Below are positions 54,137 through 63,950 of a stretch of DNA of 64,000 nucleotides, piece after piece. The notes below the pieces were generated by a model. That model searched no databases, was not told the DNA's origin, and worked only from the letters and a program-made list of their open reading frames with translations. The position numbers were made by a program, and so were the translations under genes. The DNA comes from JACKAQ01 sp020634975 [NCBI: Calditrichia bacterium] (lineage in GTDB: Bacteria > Calditrichota > Calditrichia > RBG-13-44-9). The stretch lies in assembly GCA_020634975.1 (NCBI GenBank), contig JACKAQ010000001.1, positions 186,001-250,000 on the forward strand, written 5' to 3'. Each line of letters opens with the position of its first letter. Within the stretch, counting starts at the first letter, position 1.

Positions 54137-55489
54137 TTAATACGCTTCGCTAAGCAAATTGCCCGGGTTGATCAACCGGAAATTGCCGTAACCCATATCA
54201 TCCTGAAAAATTACCTGCAACTTGTGGCTGCGATATTGCCAAATTTCGTAATAACCCATCATCGAACCATCCGATTGGCGGGCGATATTATCCGGTTGCC
54301 CCAACATCACATAAACTTTGCTGCGGTCGTTCAAATTGAACGGTGTGTTCGAGCCTTGCTGAAACAGGATTTTGGCCGTTATGGCGCGTTCATAAAATTC
54401 CGCCATCAATTCGTTGAATTGCGTTTTCGGTGTGGGATCGCGATCCAGCCAAAATGCATCGATGGCAGCTTGCAGTACTGCAGCACCGGGTTCGGTTTTG
54501 GCGAGTGAATTCAGATATTCCCATTCATCGTGGCTGGCGATGAGGCGAATTTCCTGCAAAATTTCATCCGCATCGCGAAAGCGCAAATCTGTGGGGCTTT
54601 GGAAAATCGCATACGGTTTCTGGCGTTCCAGATGCACTTGCCCTTTTCGCGGATAAACAGCTACTGCCAACCGGCAATTACCGGGATCGAAATCCGAGGT
54701 GTACACCGTTCCCATTACCGGAATCCGGGCGCGTTTCAGCGGCAGCACATTCCGGGAAATTTCCTCAACCCGATCATCGCGGATGATCTGCACTACATAT
54801 TCTGCTGAATCGTTCGGAGATGGATTTTGAGTGTAAATTTCGAAATAATAATACATGCGATCGCGGTTCAACCCATAAACCCGATGCGCATCCGGTAACA
54901 CACTCGCTATCCGTCCTTTGCCTTGCAGTTGGATAACATCCTTTTTGCCCAACATCAGATCGCTGATATCAACCGCGTACGGTTTTTCCAGATCAACATT
55001 AAACTGAATTCCTTTCACCAGCGCTTTGTTGATATTTTTATCGGTAACCGCCGCCTCTGCGCGATAGTAGCCATTCGGCAACCCGAAATTGATCCGGAAA
55101 TAACGATTCCATTTGTATGCAGCGATGTCGTCATATTCCCTTACCCAAACCGTATCCGAAAGCTGATTGCTTTCGATGCGCTGCCCATCTTCCCTGATGA
55201 TCGCCAGATCAATTTCATATGTTGCCAAAAAACCGTTTCCGGTATTTTCAAACACCAAATCTGTAGGTGCAACTTCAATAATAACAGATGTTTGCAATTT
55301 TCCCGATTTTGCATCAATCCCACTCCAGACATCCATGTAAACCGCCGGTGCCGGATTCCGCCATTCGTTATGAATGATGTATCCGTTTCCCGATACCGAT
55401 TGCGGAAATGCGAAAAATACCGTCCCAACCCCTAATGCCAAACCGATTTTCCGAACCGCAATTTTACCCAATTCCCAAAAATTTTTCAT
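54137..55489 (-). CDS. GWxTD-domain-type exported protein
   Basis: A 450-residue exported protein (signal core KIGLALGVGTVFFAFPQSVSG) of the GWxTD-domain group common in FCB bacteria, of unknown function. The N-terminal half is beta-rich. The C-terminal domain has AEFYERAITAKILF, then DRSKVYVMLGQPDNIARQ and YYEIWQYRSHKLQVIFQDDMGYGNFRLI, which are its landmarks. The name-giving GWxTD is replaced here by PFNLND. The ATG at 55489 follows a GGGGTG site; the longer open frame to 55624 has no signal or site to support it. It is monocistronic with a perfect terminator. Confidence 0.82.
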   Translation of the reverse strand: MKNFWELGKIAVRKIGLALGVGTVFFAFPQSVSGNGYIIHNEWRNPAPAVYMDVWSGIDAKSGKLQTSVIIEVAPTDLVFENTGNGFLATYEIDLAIIREDGQRIESNQLSDTVWVREYDDIAAYKWNRYFRINFGLPNGYYRAEAAVTDKNINKALVKGIQFNVDLEKPYAVDISDLMLGKKDVIQLQGKGRIASVLPDAHRVYGLNRDRMYYYFEIYTQNPSPNDSAEYVVQIIRDDRVEEISRNVLPLKRARIPVMGTVYTSDFDPGNCRLAVAVYPRKGQVHLERQKPYAIFQSPTDLRFRDADEILQEIRLIASHDEWEYLNSLAKTEPGAAVLQAAIDAFWLDRDPTPKTQFNELMAEFYERAITAKILFQQGSNTPFNLNDRSKVYVMLGQPDNIARQSDGSMMGYYEIWQYRSHKLQVIFQDDMGYGNFRLINPGNLLSEAY

Positions 55490-55920
55490 AATTGCACCCC
55501 AAAACAAGCTGCCAAAATTGCAGCTTATATTAACCCAAGCGTTTGATTTTCCTCGGCTGACAAACCGGACGGGAGGAAACAGAAGTTGCAATCTTTCAGA
55601 AATACAGCCGACACAACTGATCATACGAATTTCATGCCATCAATTAATTTTAGCGTCTCTTGGTGTTATTGAATAAAAAAATCGACTGTAAACAATTGTA
55701 TTCTTTGAGTTAATAAATTTAATTTCTGTGATTGGTTTTAGATGTGTTATCCGGCGTTTCGTGCAGTCGACGAGATTTTATGCAGCTGATGACGATATCC
55801 AATACGCAAGCAGTTCCGTTGATTCTCAATAATGAAGATATTATTTGTGACCGGATCGAATTTTGTGTATAATTTTGGCATTATATCAAAACAGAAACTG
55901 TTGGCAATAAAGGATATGTT
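55490..55920. other. 431-bp divergent intergenic region upstream of metH
   Basis: The only clear element is the metH promoter at 55845-55873. Cobalamin and SAM riboswitch conserved cores were looked for and not seen. No gene is supported. Confidence 0.55.
55845..55873 (+). promoter_or_regulatory. Sigma-70-type promoter of metH
   Basis: TTGTGA (55845-55850), a 17-base spacer, and a perfect TATAAT (55868-55873). The predicted transcript starts near 55880 and leaves a leader of about 40 bases before the ATG. Confidence 0.7.
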
Positions 55921-58900
55921 ATGAAAAGGCATGGTTTTAGCGAACATCCGATTTACCGTGATTTACAGCGCCGTATTTTGATTTTGGACGGCGCGATGGG
56001 AACGATGATCCAGGGTTACAAATTGCAGGAATCCGATTTTCGAGGTGAGCGGTTTGCTGATTATCCCTCCGATTTGAAAGGCAATAACGATCTGCTGAGC
56101 ATCACCCAACCGCAGATTATCAAAGAAATCCATCGCCAATATTTCGATGCCGGGGCAGATATTGTTGAAACAAACACCTTTAGCGCCAACGGTATTTCGA
56201 TGATCGATTATAATATGGTCGATCTTGTTTATGAGATAAACTACGAATCTGCGAAAGTTGCCTGCGCAGCGCGCGATGAATTCGTTGCGGAAAATCCCGG
56301 TGCGGTGCGCTGGGTTGCCGGTGCGCTCGGCCCGACAAACCGCACGGCGTCGATGTCGCCGGATGTGAATCGCCCGGCATTTCGCAACGCCACATTCGCG
56401 GACATGCGCAACGCATATTACGAGCAGGTTCGCGGATTGGTGGAAGGCGGCGTGGATTTGCTGATGGTGGAAACCATTTTCGATACGCTGAACGCCAAAG
56501 CCGCGCTGTTCGCCATCGACGAATATTTTGAGGCAACCGGCAAACGCCTGCCAATTATGGCGTCCGTTACAATTGTGGATGCCAGCGGTCGCACGCTTTC
56601 CGGGCAAACGCTGGAAGCATTCTGGACATCGATCAATCACGCGGATTTGCTGAGCGTCGGCATCAACTGCGCGCTCGGTGCGCAGGAAATGCGCCCGTAT
56701 ATCGAGGAGCTTTCCGGCATGGCGAATGTGTTTGTAAGCTGCTACCCGAACGCCGGTTTGCCGAATGAATTTGGCGGATACGACCAAACACCTGCAGAAA
56801 TGGCGGCACTGCTGGCAGATTTCGCGGACAGCGGATTTTTGAATATCGTCGGTAGTTGCTGCGGCAGCACACCGGCGTTTACCCGCGCCATCGCCGAGGC
56901 GATGAAAAACCGATCGCCCCGCCAGATTCCCGAACTTCCCCCCTACCCGCGTTTTTCCGGGATGGAGCCGTTGGTCGTTCGCCCGGACAGCAATTTTCTG
57001 AACGTGGGCGAACGCTGCAACGTTACCGGCAGTCGCCGTTTCGCTAAACTCATATTAAACAATCAGTTCGACGAAGCACTGGATGTCGCGCAAAAACAGG
57101 TGGAAAACGGCGCGCAAATTCTCGATATCAACATGGACGAAGGCATGCTCGATTCCAAAGCCGCGATGGTGCATTTTCTCAACCTCATCGCTTCTGAACC
57201 GGATATTGCCAAACTGCCGATTATGATTGATTCCTCAAAATGGGAAGTAATCGAAGCCGGACTGCAATGCGCGCAGGGCAAATGCATCGTCAATTCGATC
57301 AGCATGAAGGAAGGTGAGGACGTTTTTCTGCAACACGCCAAACTGGCGCGGCGCTACGGCGCAGCGGTGATCGTGATGGCTTTTGACGAAAAAGGTCAGG
57401 CAGAAACGGTTGAGCGGAAAACGGAAATTTGCACCCGCGCTTTTCGTCTGCTCACCGAGGAAATCGGTTTTCCCCCGCAGGACATTATTTTTGACCCGAA
57501 TATTTTCGCGGTCGCAACCGGCATCGAAGAACACAACGATTACGCCGTGGAGTTCATCGAAGCGACGCGCCACATCAAAACGCATTTGAAAGGCGCACTG
57601 ATCAGCGGCGGCGTCAGCAATATTTCATTTTCGTTTCGCGGTAACGATCCGGTTCGCGAAGCGATGCACTCGGCATTTTTGTATCACGCCATCAAAGCAG
57701 GGATGGATATGGGTATCGTCAACGCCGGACAAATTACGGTATATGAAGACATCGACAAAAACTTGCTCAAATTGGTGGAAGATGTGCTGCTCAATCGCAA
57801 CAACGAAGCCACAGAAAAACTGGTGGATTTCGCTGAAACTGTGAAATCGCAGGGCAAAAAAACCGTAGCGGATGCGGAATGGCGCAAATTGCCGGTTGAG
57901 GAGCGATTGAAACACGCGCTGATCAAAGGCATCGTGGAATTTATCGAATCCGATACAGAGGAAGCCCGCCAAAAACTGGAGCGACCGCTAAAAGTGATTG
58001 AAGGTCCGTTGATGGACGGAATGAACGTGGTTGGCGATCTGTTTGGCGCGGGAAAAATGTTTCTGCCGCAGGTGGTCAAAAGCGCCCGGGTGATGAAACG
58101 CGCGGTGGCGTATTTGCAGCCATACATGGAAGCAGAAAAAGCGGAAAACGCCGCCAAAACCGCCGGAAAAGTGTTGCTGGCAACCGCCAAAGGCGATGTG
58201 CACGACATCGGCAAAAATATTGTGGGCATCGTTCTGGCGTGTAATAATTACGAAATTATCGATCTCGGCGTGATGGTTCCGGCGGATAAAATTCTCAAAG
58301 CAGCCAAAGAACACAACGTGGATGTGATCGGCATCAGCGGATTGATTACGCCATCGCTGGACGAAATGGTGCACGTTGCCCGCGAAATGCAACGCGAAAA
58401 ATTTACGCTGCCGCTGCTGATCGGCGGCGCAACCACCTCGAAAGCGCACACGGCGGTGAAAATCGATCCGGCGTACGAACAACCAGTGGTCTATGTGTTG
58501 GACGCATCGCGGGCGGTTGGCGTGGTGAGCAATTTGCTCAGCAAAACCCAGCGCGAAGATTTTGTGAAATCGCTGAAAAACGAATATGTTGAGGTTCGCG
58601 AGGCACATCGCCGGAAGCACGGCGACAAACAACTGGCGACCATCGCCGCAGCCCGGGACAATTCGCTGAAGCTGAATTTTAGCGAAAAAGAGATCACAAA
58701 ACCGGAATTTTTGGGCACCAAAGTATTTGAAAATTATCCACTTGCGGAAATTCGCGAGCGCATCGACTGGACGCCGTTTTTCCAGACTTGGGAAATGAAA
58801 GGCAGCTACCCGAAAATTCTCGAACACGAAACATACGGTCCCGAAGCGCAGAAATTGTTCGACGATGCGCAGCAACTGCTGAATGAAATTGTCGATAAAC

Positions 58901-59613
58901 AATTGCTCACCGCCAACGCGGTGATCGGCTTTTTCCCGGCAAATTCGGTTGGCGACGATATCGAAATTTATACCGACGAATCGCGGAAACACGAGCAGAC
59001 CGTGGTTCATACATTACGGCAGCAAATGCAGCGCAACGATGATCGATCCAATATGTCGCTGGCGGATTTTGTTGCCCCGGCGGACAGTGGCGTTGCCGAT
59101 TACATCGGCGGATTTGCCGTCACCGCAGGCATCGGCATCGAACAATTGGTCGCCCGTTTCGAGGCGGAGAATGACGATTACAACGCGATTCTCGCCAAAG
59201 CGTTGGCAGATCGGCTGGCAGAAGCGTTCGCAGAATTGATGCACGAGCGCGTCCGAAAGGAATTATGGGGATACTCACCCGACGAAACCCTCGACAATGA
59301 TGCGTTGATTCACGAAAAATATCGCGGTATTCGCCCGGCACCCGGTTATCCGGCTTGCCCGGATCACACCGAAAAACCGGCGTTGTTCGAACTGCTCGCA
59401 GCGACCGCCACAACCGGTATTTCCCTCACAGAAAATTTTGCAATGCTGCCGGCGGCATCGGTGAGCGGCTATTATTTTGCGCATCCCGAATCGCGTTATT
59501 TCGGCATCGGGCGCATCGGGAAAGACCAGGTTGCAGATTACGCCCGTCGAAAAGGCATGAGCATCACCGAAGCCGAACGTTGGCTGGCACCTATTTTAGG
59601 ATACGAGGTATAA
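55921..59613 (+). CDS. metH: Cobalamin-dependent methionine synthase
   Basis: Full-length MetH of 1230 residues that moves methyl from methyltetrahydrofolate to homocysteine through B12. The homocysteine domain (about 1-330) has [15 protein letters not shown] and zinc ligands Cys313-Cys314 (GSCCGSTP). The pterin domain (about 350-630) has [17 protein letters not shown]. The cap and B12 domains (about 650-900) have the cobalt ligand His761 in [10 protein letters not shown] (His759 in E. coli). The activation domain (about 920-1230) has [15 protein letters not shown] and the SAM-binding [14 protein letters not shown]. The cell therefore has or imports B12. Its HAD neighbour starts one base after the stop, so metH, the HAD gene and probably pyrE form one transcript. 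Confidence 0.97.
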   Translation: MKRHGFSEHPIYRDLQRRILILDGAMGTMIQGYKLQESDFRGERFADYPSDLKGNNDLLSITQPQIIKEIHRQYFDAGADIVETNTFSANGISMIDYNMVDLVYEINYESAKVACAARDEFVAENPGAVRWVAGALGPTNRTASMSPDVNRPAFRNATFADMRNAYYEQVRGLVEGGVDLLMVETIFDTLNAKAALFAIDEYFEATGKRLPIMASVTIVDASGRTLSGQTLEAFWTSINHADLLSVGINCALGAQEMRPYIEELSGMANVFVSCYPNAGLPNEFGGYDQTPAEMAALLADFADSGFLNIVGSCCGSTPAFTRAIAEAMKNRSPRQIPELPPYPRFSGMEPLVVRPDSNFLNVGERCNVTGSRRFAKLILNNQFDEALDVAQKQVENGAQILDINMDEGMLDSKAAMVHFLNLIASEPDIAKLPIMIDSSKWEVIEAGLQCAQGKCIVNSISMKEGEDVFLQHAKLARRYGAAVIVMAFDEKGQAETVERKTEICTRAFRLLTEEIGFPPQDIIFDPNIFAVATGIEEHNDYAVEFIEATRHIKTHLKGALISGGVSNISFSFRGNDPVREAMHSAFLYHAIKAGMDMGIVNAGQITVYEDIDKNLLKLVEDVLLNRNNEATEKLVDFAETVKSQGKKTVADAEWRKLPVEERLKHALIKGIVEFIESDTEEARQKLERPLKVIEGPLMDGMNVVGDLFGAGKMFLPQVVKSARVMKRAVAYLQPYMEAEKAENAAKTAGKVLLATAKGDVHDIGKNIVGIVLACNNYEIIDLGVMVPADKILKAAKEHNVDVIGISGLITPSLDEMVHVAREMQREKFTLPLLIGGATTSKAHTAVKIDPAYEQPVVYVLDASRAVGVVSNLLSKTQREDFVKSLKNEYVEVREAHRRKHGDKQLATIAAARDNSLKLNFSEKEITKPEFLGTKVFENYPLAEIRERIDWTPFFQTWEMKGSYPKILEHETYGPEAQKLFDDAQQLLNEIVDKQLLTANAVIGFFPANSVGDDIEIYTDESRKHEQTVVHTLRQQMQRNDDRSNMSLADFVAPADSGVADYIGGFAVTAGIGIEQLVARFEAENDDYNAILAKALADRLAEAFAELMHERVRKELWGYSPDETLDNDALIHEKYRGIRPAPGYPACPDHTEKPALFELLAATATTGISLTENFAMLPAASVSGYYFAHPESRYFGIGRIGKDQVADYARRKGMSITEAERWLAPILGYEV

Positions 59614-59614
59614 A

Positions 59615-60331
59615 ATGATTGTGGGAAAACAGATCCGGATGATTGCATTCGACGCAGACGACACACTTTGGGTGAATGAGCCGTTTTATCGCGAAGTGGA
59701 GGCTGCAATTGAAGATATGTTAAGCAATTACGTGGATCCCGAAAAATTTCTGGATTTGCTCTACGAACGCGAGTTGGCAAATTTGCGAGTGTTTGGGTAC
59801 GGTGCAAAAGGCTTTACCCTTTCGCTGATCGAAACAGTGATTGAACTGACCGACTATCGCGTGACCACCGTTCACATCCAAAAAATTATCGAGATGGGCA
59901 AATCGCTTCTCACCAAGCCGATTGAATTTTTACCGGATGCCGAAAGCACGATCAAAAAATTGTCGGCGGATTTTCCGCTGATGATCATCACCAAAGGCGA
60001 TCTGTTCGATCAGGAAAGCAAGGTTGCCCGCTCCGGCATTGCACCGCTGTTTAAACATGTGGAAATTGTTAGTGAAAAAACGCCGGAGGTGTACCGGCGA
60101 ATTTTGGAACAATACGACATAGCACCGGAGGAGTTTTGCATGATCGGTAATTCGCTGAAATCGGATATTTTGCCGGTGCTGGAAATCGGCGGAAACGCGG
60201 TGCACATTCCTTTTCACACTACCTGGGTTCACGAACATGTCGATCCCGAAATTTTGGCAAATTACCATTTTACGACTGTCACCGGTATCAGGAAATTGAC
60301 GGAAATTTTCAATCCAAATTCAGATTTTTGA
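59615..60331 (+). CDS. HAD-superfamily phosphatase
   Basis: A 238-residue haloacid-dehalogenase-fold hydrolase. Motif I is MIAFDADDTLW (Asp13 nucleophile, Asp15 acid/base), motif II is IITKGD, and motif III/IV is CMIGNSLKSDILPVLEIGG. The cap domain is helical (about 22-100). Substrates of this branch are usually small phosphorylated metabolites and cannot be predicted. The start follows GAGGT at the metH stop, with a single-base gap. The pyrE gene begins 28 bases after it. Confidence 0.9.
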   Translation: MIVGKQIRMIAFDADDTLWVNEPFYREVEAAIEDMLSNYVDPEKFLDLLYERELANLRVFGYGAKGFTLSLIETVIELTDYRVTTVHIQKIIEMGKSLLTKPIEFLPDAESTIKKLSADFPLMIITKGDLFDQESKVARSGIAPLFKHVEIVSEKTPEVYRRILEQYDIAPEEFCMIGNSLKSDILPVLEIGGNAVHIPFHTTWVHEHVDPEILANYHFTTVTGIRKLTEIFNPNSDF

Positions 60332-60359
60332 ACAACTTGCAATATCAAAAGGTTACCCG

Positions 60360-60893
60360 ATGACCAAAACAGAATTAGCCAAAGCAATATACGATACCTG
60401 CCACATCACCGGCGAATTTTTGCTGCGCTCCGGCGCGATCAGCAACGAATATTTTGACAAATATTTGTTCGAAGCACAGCCAGAAATTCTGAAGGCCGTT
60501 GCAGAACACCTGTTGCCACTGATCCCTAAAGACACGGATTTGCTCGCCGGACTGGAAATGGGCGGCATTCCGGTAGTGACGATGCTGTCGCAATTGAGCG
60601 GCATTCCGGCGCTGTTCGTGCGTAAAGAAGCCAAAACTTACGGCACTTGCAAACTGGCAGAAGGCGGCGACATCGCCGGAAAAAAATTGCTGATCGTGGA
60701 AGATGTGGTCACATCCGGCGGGCAAATTTTGCTGTCGGCAGAAGATTTGCGCAAGCTCGGCGCGAAAATTGAATCGGTTGTCTGCGTCATCGACCGGCAA
60801 TCCGGCGGGCGGGAAAATCTGGCGAAAGCCAATTTGCAACTCCTGCCATTGCTGACAATGAGCGAAATCAAAACGGCTGCCGGTGTTTTGTGA
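60360..60893 (+). CDS. pyrE: Orotate phosphoribosyltransferase
   Basis: PyrE joins orotate to PRPP to make OMP in pyrimidine synthesis. The 177-residue protein has the PRPP-binding loop LLIVEDVVTSGGQIL, the N-terminal GEFLLRSGAISNEYFDKY that binds orotate, LAGLEMGGIPVVTML, and the Lys-rich FVRKEAKTYGT loop. The length is slightly short of the E. coli enzyme but all motifs are present. It follows the HAD gene by 28 bases in the metH transcript. No strong terminator was seen after it. Confidence 0.93.
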   Translation: MTKTELAKAIYDTCHITGEFLLRSGAISNEYFDKYLFEAQPEILKAVAEHLLPLIPKDTDLLAGLEMGGIPVVTMLSQLSGIPALFVRKEAKTYGTCKLAEGGDIAGKKLLIVEDVVTSGGQILLSAEDLRKLGAKIESVVCVIDRQSGGRENLAKANLQLLPLLTMSEIKTAAGVL

Positions 60894-61000
60894 TCCTGTA
60901 GCGTATCATTTATCCGAAGCGGGCGTAAACTACAGTAATTGCTAATAGATTACGGACTCAGTTCGATAATCAATCTGTAAGATAAAATCACAGGGAAGTG

Positions 61001-62266
61001 ATGAGCGAAACCTACACATACAGCATTCCTAAAGCGGATTACGCTTCTCTTGTTGACGGATTTCTCAACAAAAAGTGCCAAAACCTCCGATTTCAAATTA
61101 TCAACAATTATCAGGATTTTCAGCAACGCCGGGATGAATGGAACGCGTTGGTTGAACAATCGCTCAACGATTACGTTTTTTTGCGGCATGAATGGTTCGA
61201 TGTCTGGTGGAATAACTTTGGTAACGGTAGCCAGCTTTTTGTGGTGATGGTTTATGTCGATGAACAGCTCGTTGCCATCGCACCGCTGATGATCGGCAAA
61301 TGGCGATTGCGATTTGTCAGTGTTCGCTGCCTCAAGTTCATGGAAAATGACGAATCGCCGCGCTGTGAATTTATTTTTCACCCGAAATATTTTTTTGTTT
61401 TGTCGCGATTACTCAATTTTATCAGCCGACATTCCCGGTCATGGGATTTGGTTTTATTTCGCAATATTTCATCGTTTAGCCCCACATTTATCGCATTAAA
61501 GCACTTCCTTTCCAAACGAAAATTTGCTCACGGTTTTCAGGATGCGCTCGTTTCGCCGTTTATCCAATTTAGCGGAAATTGGGATGATTTTCTCGGAACG
61601 TTGTCCAAACGATTCCGGCGCAGTATCCGCCAGTTCCGGCGTAAAGCCTTTGCCAATGGCAACGTAACCTACGAAGAAATTAATGTCTCACCCGCAAATG
61701 CGGTGCTGTTGATGAACACACTGTCATCAATTGGCAGCCACAGTTGGAAAAATCCGATCAACTCGGATATAGGCAGCGGGCAAAACCGGCGCAAATTTTT
61801 TGCAGAACTGAGCCGGATCAGCAGCTTTCACGGGTGGCTGAAAATATGGATTCTTCGGGTTGATAATAAACCCGTGGCATTTCACTACATCCTCAACTAC
61901 AATAATATCAGTTATTTACTGCGCTCGGAATTTGATGAAAATTATCGCGATTTGTCGCCTGGCAGCACGTTGCAGACAATCGTTATCGAAAACTTTTTCC
62001 GCAATCAAGGTCAGGAATTCGATTTTTGCGGCGGCGATGATGCATACAAAAAACATTGGACAAAAGAAAATCGCCACCACAAAACCGTGTTTATTTTTTC
62101 TGATTATATTAAAAGCCAGTTGCTGTATTTAATGGAATTTCAATTACTTACGCGATTGAAAAAAATCAGGGATCACAAAAAAACGCAGCACCAACTGTTG
62201 CGGATTTCCAATGTTGTGGGTGGAAATTTCGCCGTTTTTCAAAAGCTGCGTAACCTGAGCGAATAA
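61001..62266 (+). CDS. CelD/BioF2-like GNAT acyltransferase
   Basis: A 421-residue protein of the GNAT-fold group (CelD/FemAB-like). Landmarks are FLRHEWFDVWWNNFG near residue 65 and RFRRSIRQFRRK at about 205. The C-terminal half of the fold contains FHYILNYNNISYLLRSEFDE, with the family's GSTLQTIVIENFF and EFDFCGGDDAYKKHW following. Related proteins modify polysaccharides or cell-wall precursors, but the acceptor is unknown. The ATG at 61001 follows AGGGA; a GTG sits one codon upstream. The SGNH-hydrolase gene follows closely, so the two may be one unit for envelope glycan acylation or deacylation. Confidence 0.8.
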   Translation: MSETYTYSIPKADYASLVDGFLNKKCQNLRFQIINNYQDFQQRRDEWNALVEQSLNDYVFLRHEWFDVWWNNFGNGSQLFVVMVYVDEQLVAIAPLMIGKWRLRFVSVRCLKFMENDESPRCEFIFHPKYFFVLSRLLNFISRHSRSWDLVLFRNISSFSPTFIALKHFLSKRKFAHGFQDALVSPFIQFSGNWDDFLGTLSKRFRRSIRQFRRKAFANGNVTYEEINVSPANAVLLMNTLSSIGSHSWKNPINSDIGSGQNRRKFFAELSRISSFHGWLKIWILRVDNKPVAFHYILNYNNISYLLRSEFDENYRDLSPGSTLQTIVIENFFRNQGQEFDFCGGDDAYKKHWTKENRHHKTVFIFSDYIKSQLLYLMEFQLLTRLKKIRDHKKTQHQLLRISNVVGGNFAVFQKLRNLSE

Positions 62267-62311
62267 AAAAATGATATATTATTGACCGTTCATTTTCGGA
62301 GGAAAAATTTG

Positions 62312-63712
62312 GTGAAAGATAGATTTTTAATGTTCGTAATATTCCCACTATTTTTTCTGATTTCCATTTTGTCTACAGTTTTTATTTGTGAGCACATCAG
62401 CCTGATTCCGGATTTGGGTAACAAAGAATATCTGTTTATCGTGATTGCTATTACGAGCATTTATTTTCTCAACCTTCAATGGGTTAGGCGTAAGTCCAAA
62501 TATATAATCATACTTATCGCCAACATTTTGGCAATTGAAATTCTGTTGCAAATTGCTGCTTTGGCGGGAATTATTCCCGGAATGCGCATCATGTGGCGAA
62601 CGCCGTTTGGGCGCAGCTATCACAGCGCGGAAGGATTCAGCAATGGATTTATGAATCGCCAGGGCTGGCATTACGCCAATTTTGATGCAGATTCCACCGC
62701 GCACCGCATCGCGCTGATCGGCGATAGCTTTATCGAAGCACACGAAATTCCCACGAAAAAACACCTCGGCGTTCGGCTTGAATCGACATTCAATTCCAAA
62801 AACCCGGATGACCCGTTTTACCGGGTGTCTGCGTTGGGAATTACCGGCGCTGGTCCTGCCCAATATCTGGAAATTTTGAAATTCGGATATCGCCATTTGA
62901 AGCCGGAAACAGCAATTGTATTCCTGTTTTTGGGCAACGATTTCAGTAATTCGCTGCACGAAGCGGAGTCCAACATGCGCAAACCACCGGTCGAATACAT
63001 TTATTATACGCTCGATGATTCCGGAGAGCTGGCATTGTTGCCCGGTAGCGAAAAAGCCCGCGAAGATCTGTTTGACGCAATGGAGAGCAACTATTCGCTG
63101 AGCCCGGGACAGTTGGTCAAAACCGGATTTGGATACATTTTACTACCGCAGATTGTTGGAAATGTGTTTCAAAAAATACGTTTTATGCTGAAAAAAAACA
63201 AACACTTGCAAGAATCAGCCGACGAAGTTGAACAAGATTTCAACCGCATCGGGCTGGCTTTCGATGCCTTTATTTTTCGTCAACCGGTCGATTCGACCGG
63301 GGAAAAAGCATACGCTATCGTCGAAAAACTAATGTTAAAAATGCAGCGATTTTCCGAACAAAAAGGAATCGATTTGATCTTCGTGACGATTCCCCATTTC
63401 CCGGAAGTGTTTTTCCGAAACCAAACCGGTGCCAACTGGTCTATGGTTTACAACAATTACGATTTTTTATCGCCGGAAAACAGGTTGAGCGAATTCGCCG
63501 CCAGTCAGCAACTCACATTTTGGAAAACCGGAGCGTGGCTGCAAGAATCCGGAATGACGGTTGAAGACGTTCAATCGCTGTATTTTCTGGATGGATCGGG
63601 ACATCTCACGCCAAAAGGTCATGCGCTGTTTGCCAAATTTATTGGTGAACGGCTGCAGTTTCACTTTCGGCGAAAGCAGGCGTTTCACATCGCCGAAACG
63701 CCGGAGCAGTGA
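62312..63712 (+). CDS. Membrane-anchored SGNH/GDSL hydrolase-like protein
   Basis: A 466-residue protein. Three N-terminal hydrophobic stretches (FLMFVIFPLFFLISILSTVF, YLFIVIAITSIYFLNL, YIIILIANILAIEILLQIAA) anchor it. The outer domain is SGNH-like: ALIGDSFIEAHEIP gives the nucleophile Ser, FLFLGNDFSN the Asn block, and DGSGHLTPKGHALFAKF the Asp and His pair. Similar enzymes act on O-acyl groups of polysaccharides. GGAGG is followed by TTG at 62309 and GTG at 62312; either may be the real start. It lies 45 bp after the acyltransferase gene. The his-operon leader begins after it. Confidence 0.83.
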   Translation: MKDRFLMFVIFPLFFLISILSTVFICEHISLIPDLGNKEYLFIVIAITSIYFLNLQWVRRKSKYIIILIANILAIEILLQIAALAGIIPGMRIMWRTPFGRSYHSAEGFSNGFMNRQGWHYANFDADSTAHRIALIGDSFIEAHEIPTKKHLGVRLESTFNSKNPDDPFYRVSALGITGAGPAQYLEILKFGYRHLKPETAIVFLFLGNDFSNSLHEAESNMRKPPVEYIYYTLDDSGELALLPGSEKAREDLFDAMESNYSLSPGQLVKTGFGYILLPQIVGNVFQKIRFMLKKNKHLQESADEVEQDFNRIGLAFDAFIFRQPVDSTGEKAYAIVEKLMLKMQRFSEQKGIDLIFVTIPHFPEVFFRNQTGANWSMVYNNYDFLSPENRLSEFAASQQLTFWKTGAWLQESGMTVEDVQSLYFLDGSGHLTPKGHALFAKFIGERLQFHFRRKQAFHIAETPEQ

Positions 63713-63745
63713 TCACCGGAAAATTCGCGACCGAAACAAAATGTG

Positions 63746-63776
63746 TTTGCAAAAACGGAATTTTTATCTAACTTTG
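63746..63776 (+). promoter_or_regulatory. Promoter of the histidine operon
   Basis: TTTG (63746-63749), 19 bases, and TAACTTTG (63769-63776) match the Bacteroidota consensus TTTG-N19-TAnnTTTG exactly. The same bases can be read as a weaker sigma-70 pair, TTGCAA with 16-base spacing to TAACTT. Transcription would start near 63783, about 23 bases before the leader-peptide ATG. Confidence 0.6.
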
Positions 63777-63805
63777 GGCGTTAACAAAACAGAAAATAGA
63801 AGCGT

Positions 63806-63856
63806 ATGTTTACAATTAACCACAATTTGCATCATCATCACCTGACGGATCAGTAA
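63806..63856 (+). CDS. hisL: Histidine operon leader peptide
   Basis: A 16-residue leader peptide, MFTINHNLHHHHLTDQ, ending in TAA at 63854-63856. Five of 16 codons are His, four of them in a row (63830-63841). Its job is to report charged tRNA-His: a ribosome that stalls on the His run leaves the antiterminator free, while one that reaches the stop codon covers the antiterminator's 5' arm. A weak AGAAG lies a few bases before the ATG. It is followed by the antiterminator and terminator structures and then hisB. It is below the size that automatic gene finders report. Confidence 0.88.
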   Translation: MFTINHNLHHHHLTDQ

Positions 63857-63858
63857 CC

Positions 63859-63913
63859 GGCAGCGTTTGTGGTTGACAAAATAAAGTCCACAACAATTTC
63901 AAAACCCGCTGCC
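63859..63913 (+). promoter_or_regulatory. Histidine attenuator: antiterminator and pre-emptor pairings
   Basis: GGCAGCG (63859-63865) pairs with CGCTGCC (63907-63913). The second arm overlaps the first arm of the terminator, so the two structures exclude each other. Inside it, TTGTG (63867-63871) with GAC and CACAA (63889-63893) with GTC make a smaller stem. An alternative AACCACAA (63818-63825, in the leader) with TTGTGGTT (63867-63874) would sequester this region when no ribosome translates the leader. The 5' arm begins three bases after the leader stop codon, so a ribosome there would hide it. Confidence 0.78.
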
Positions 63914-63939
63914 AGATTGGTGAGCGGGTTTTTCTTTTT
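63902..63939 (+). terminator. Attenuator terminator of the histidine operon
   Basis: AAACCCGCT and AGCGGGTTT (63902-63910 with 63923-63931) form a 9-bp stem. The loop can add CCA/TGG pairs. It ends in a T-rich run (63929-63939). It lies 12 bases before the hisB start. Confidence 0.9.
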
Positions 63940-63950
63940 CTGAGGGATTC

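Noticed and set aside
55490-55920. Cobalamin or SAM riboswitch upstream of metH
   Set aside because: None of the conserved core boxes is visible, and the transcript leader predicted from the promoter is only about 40 bases.
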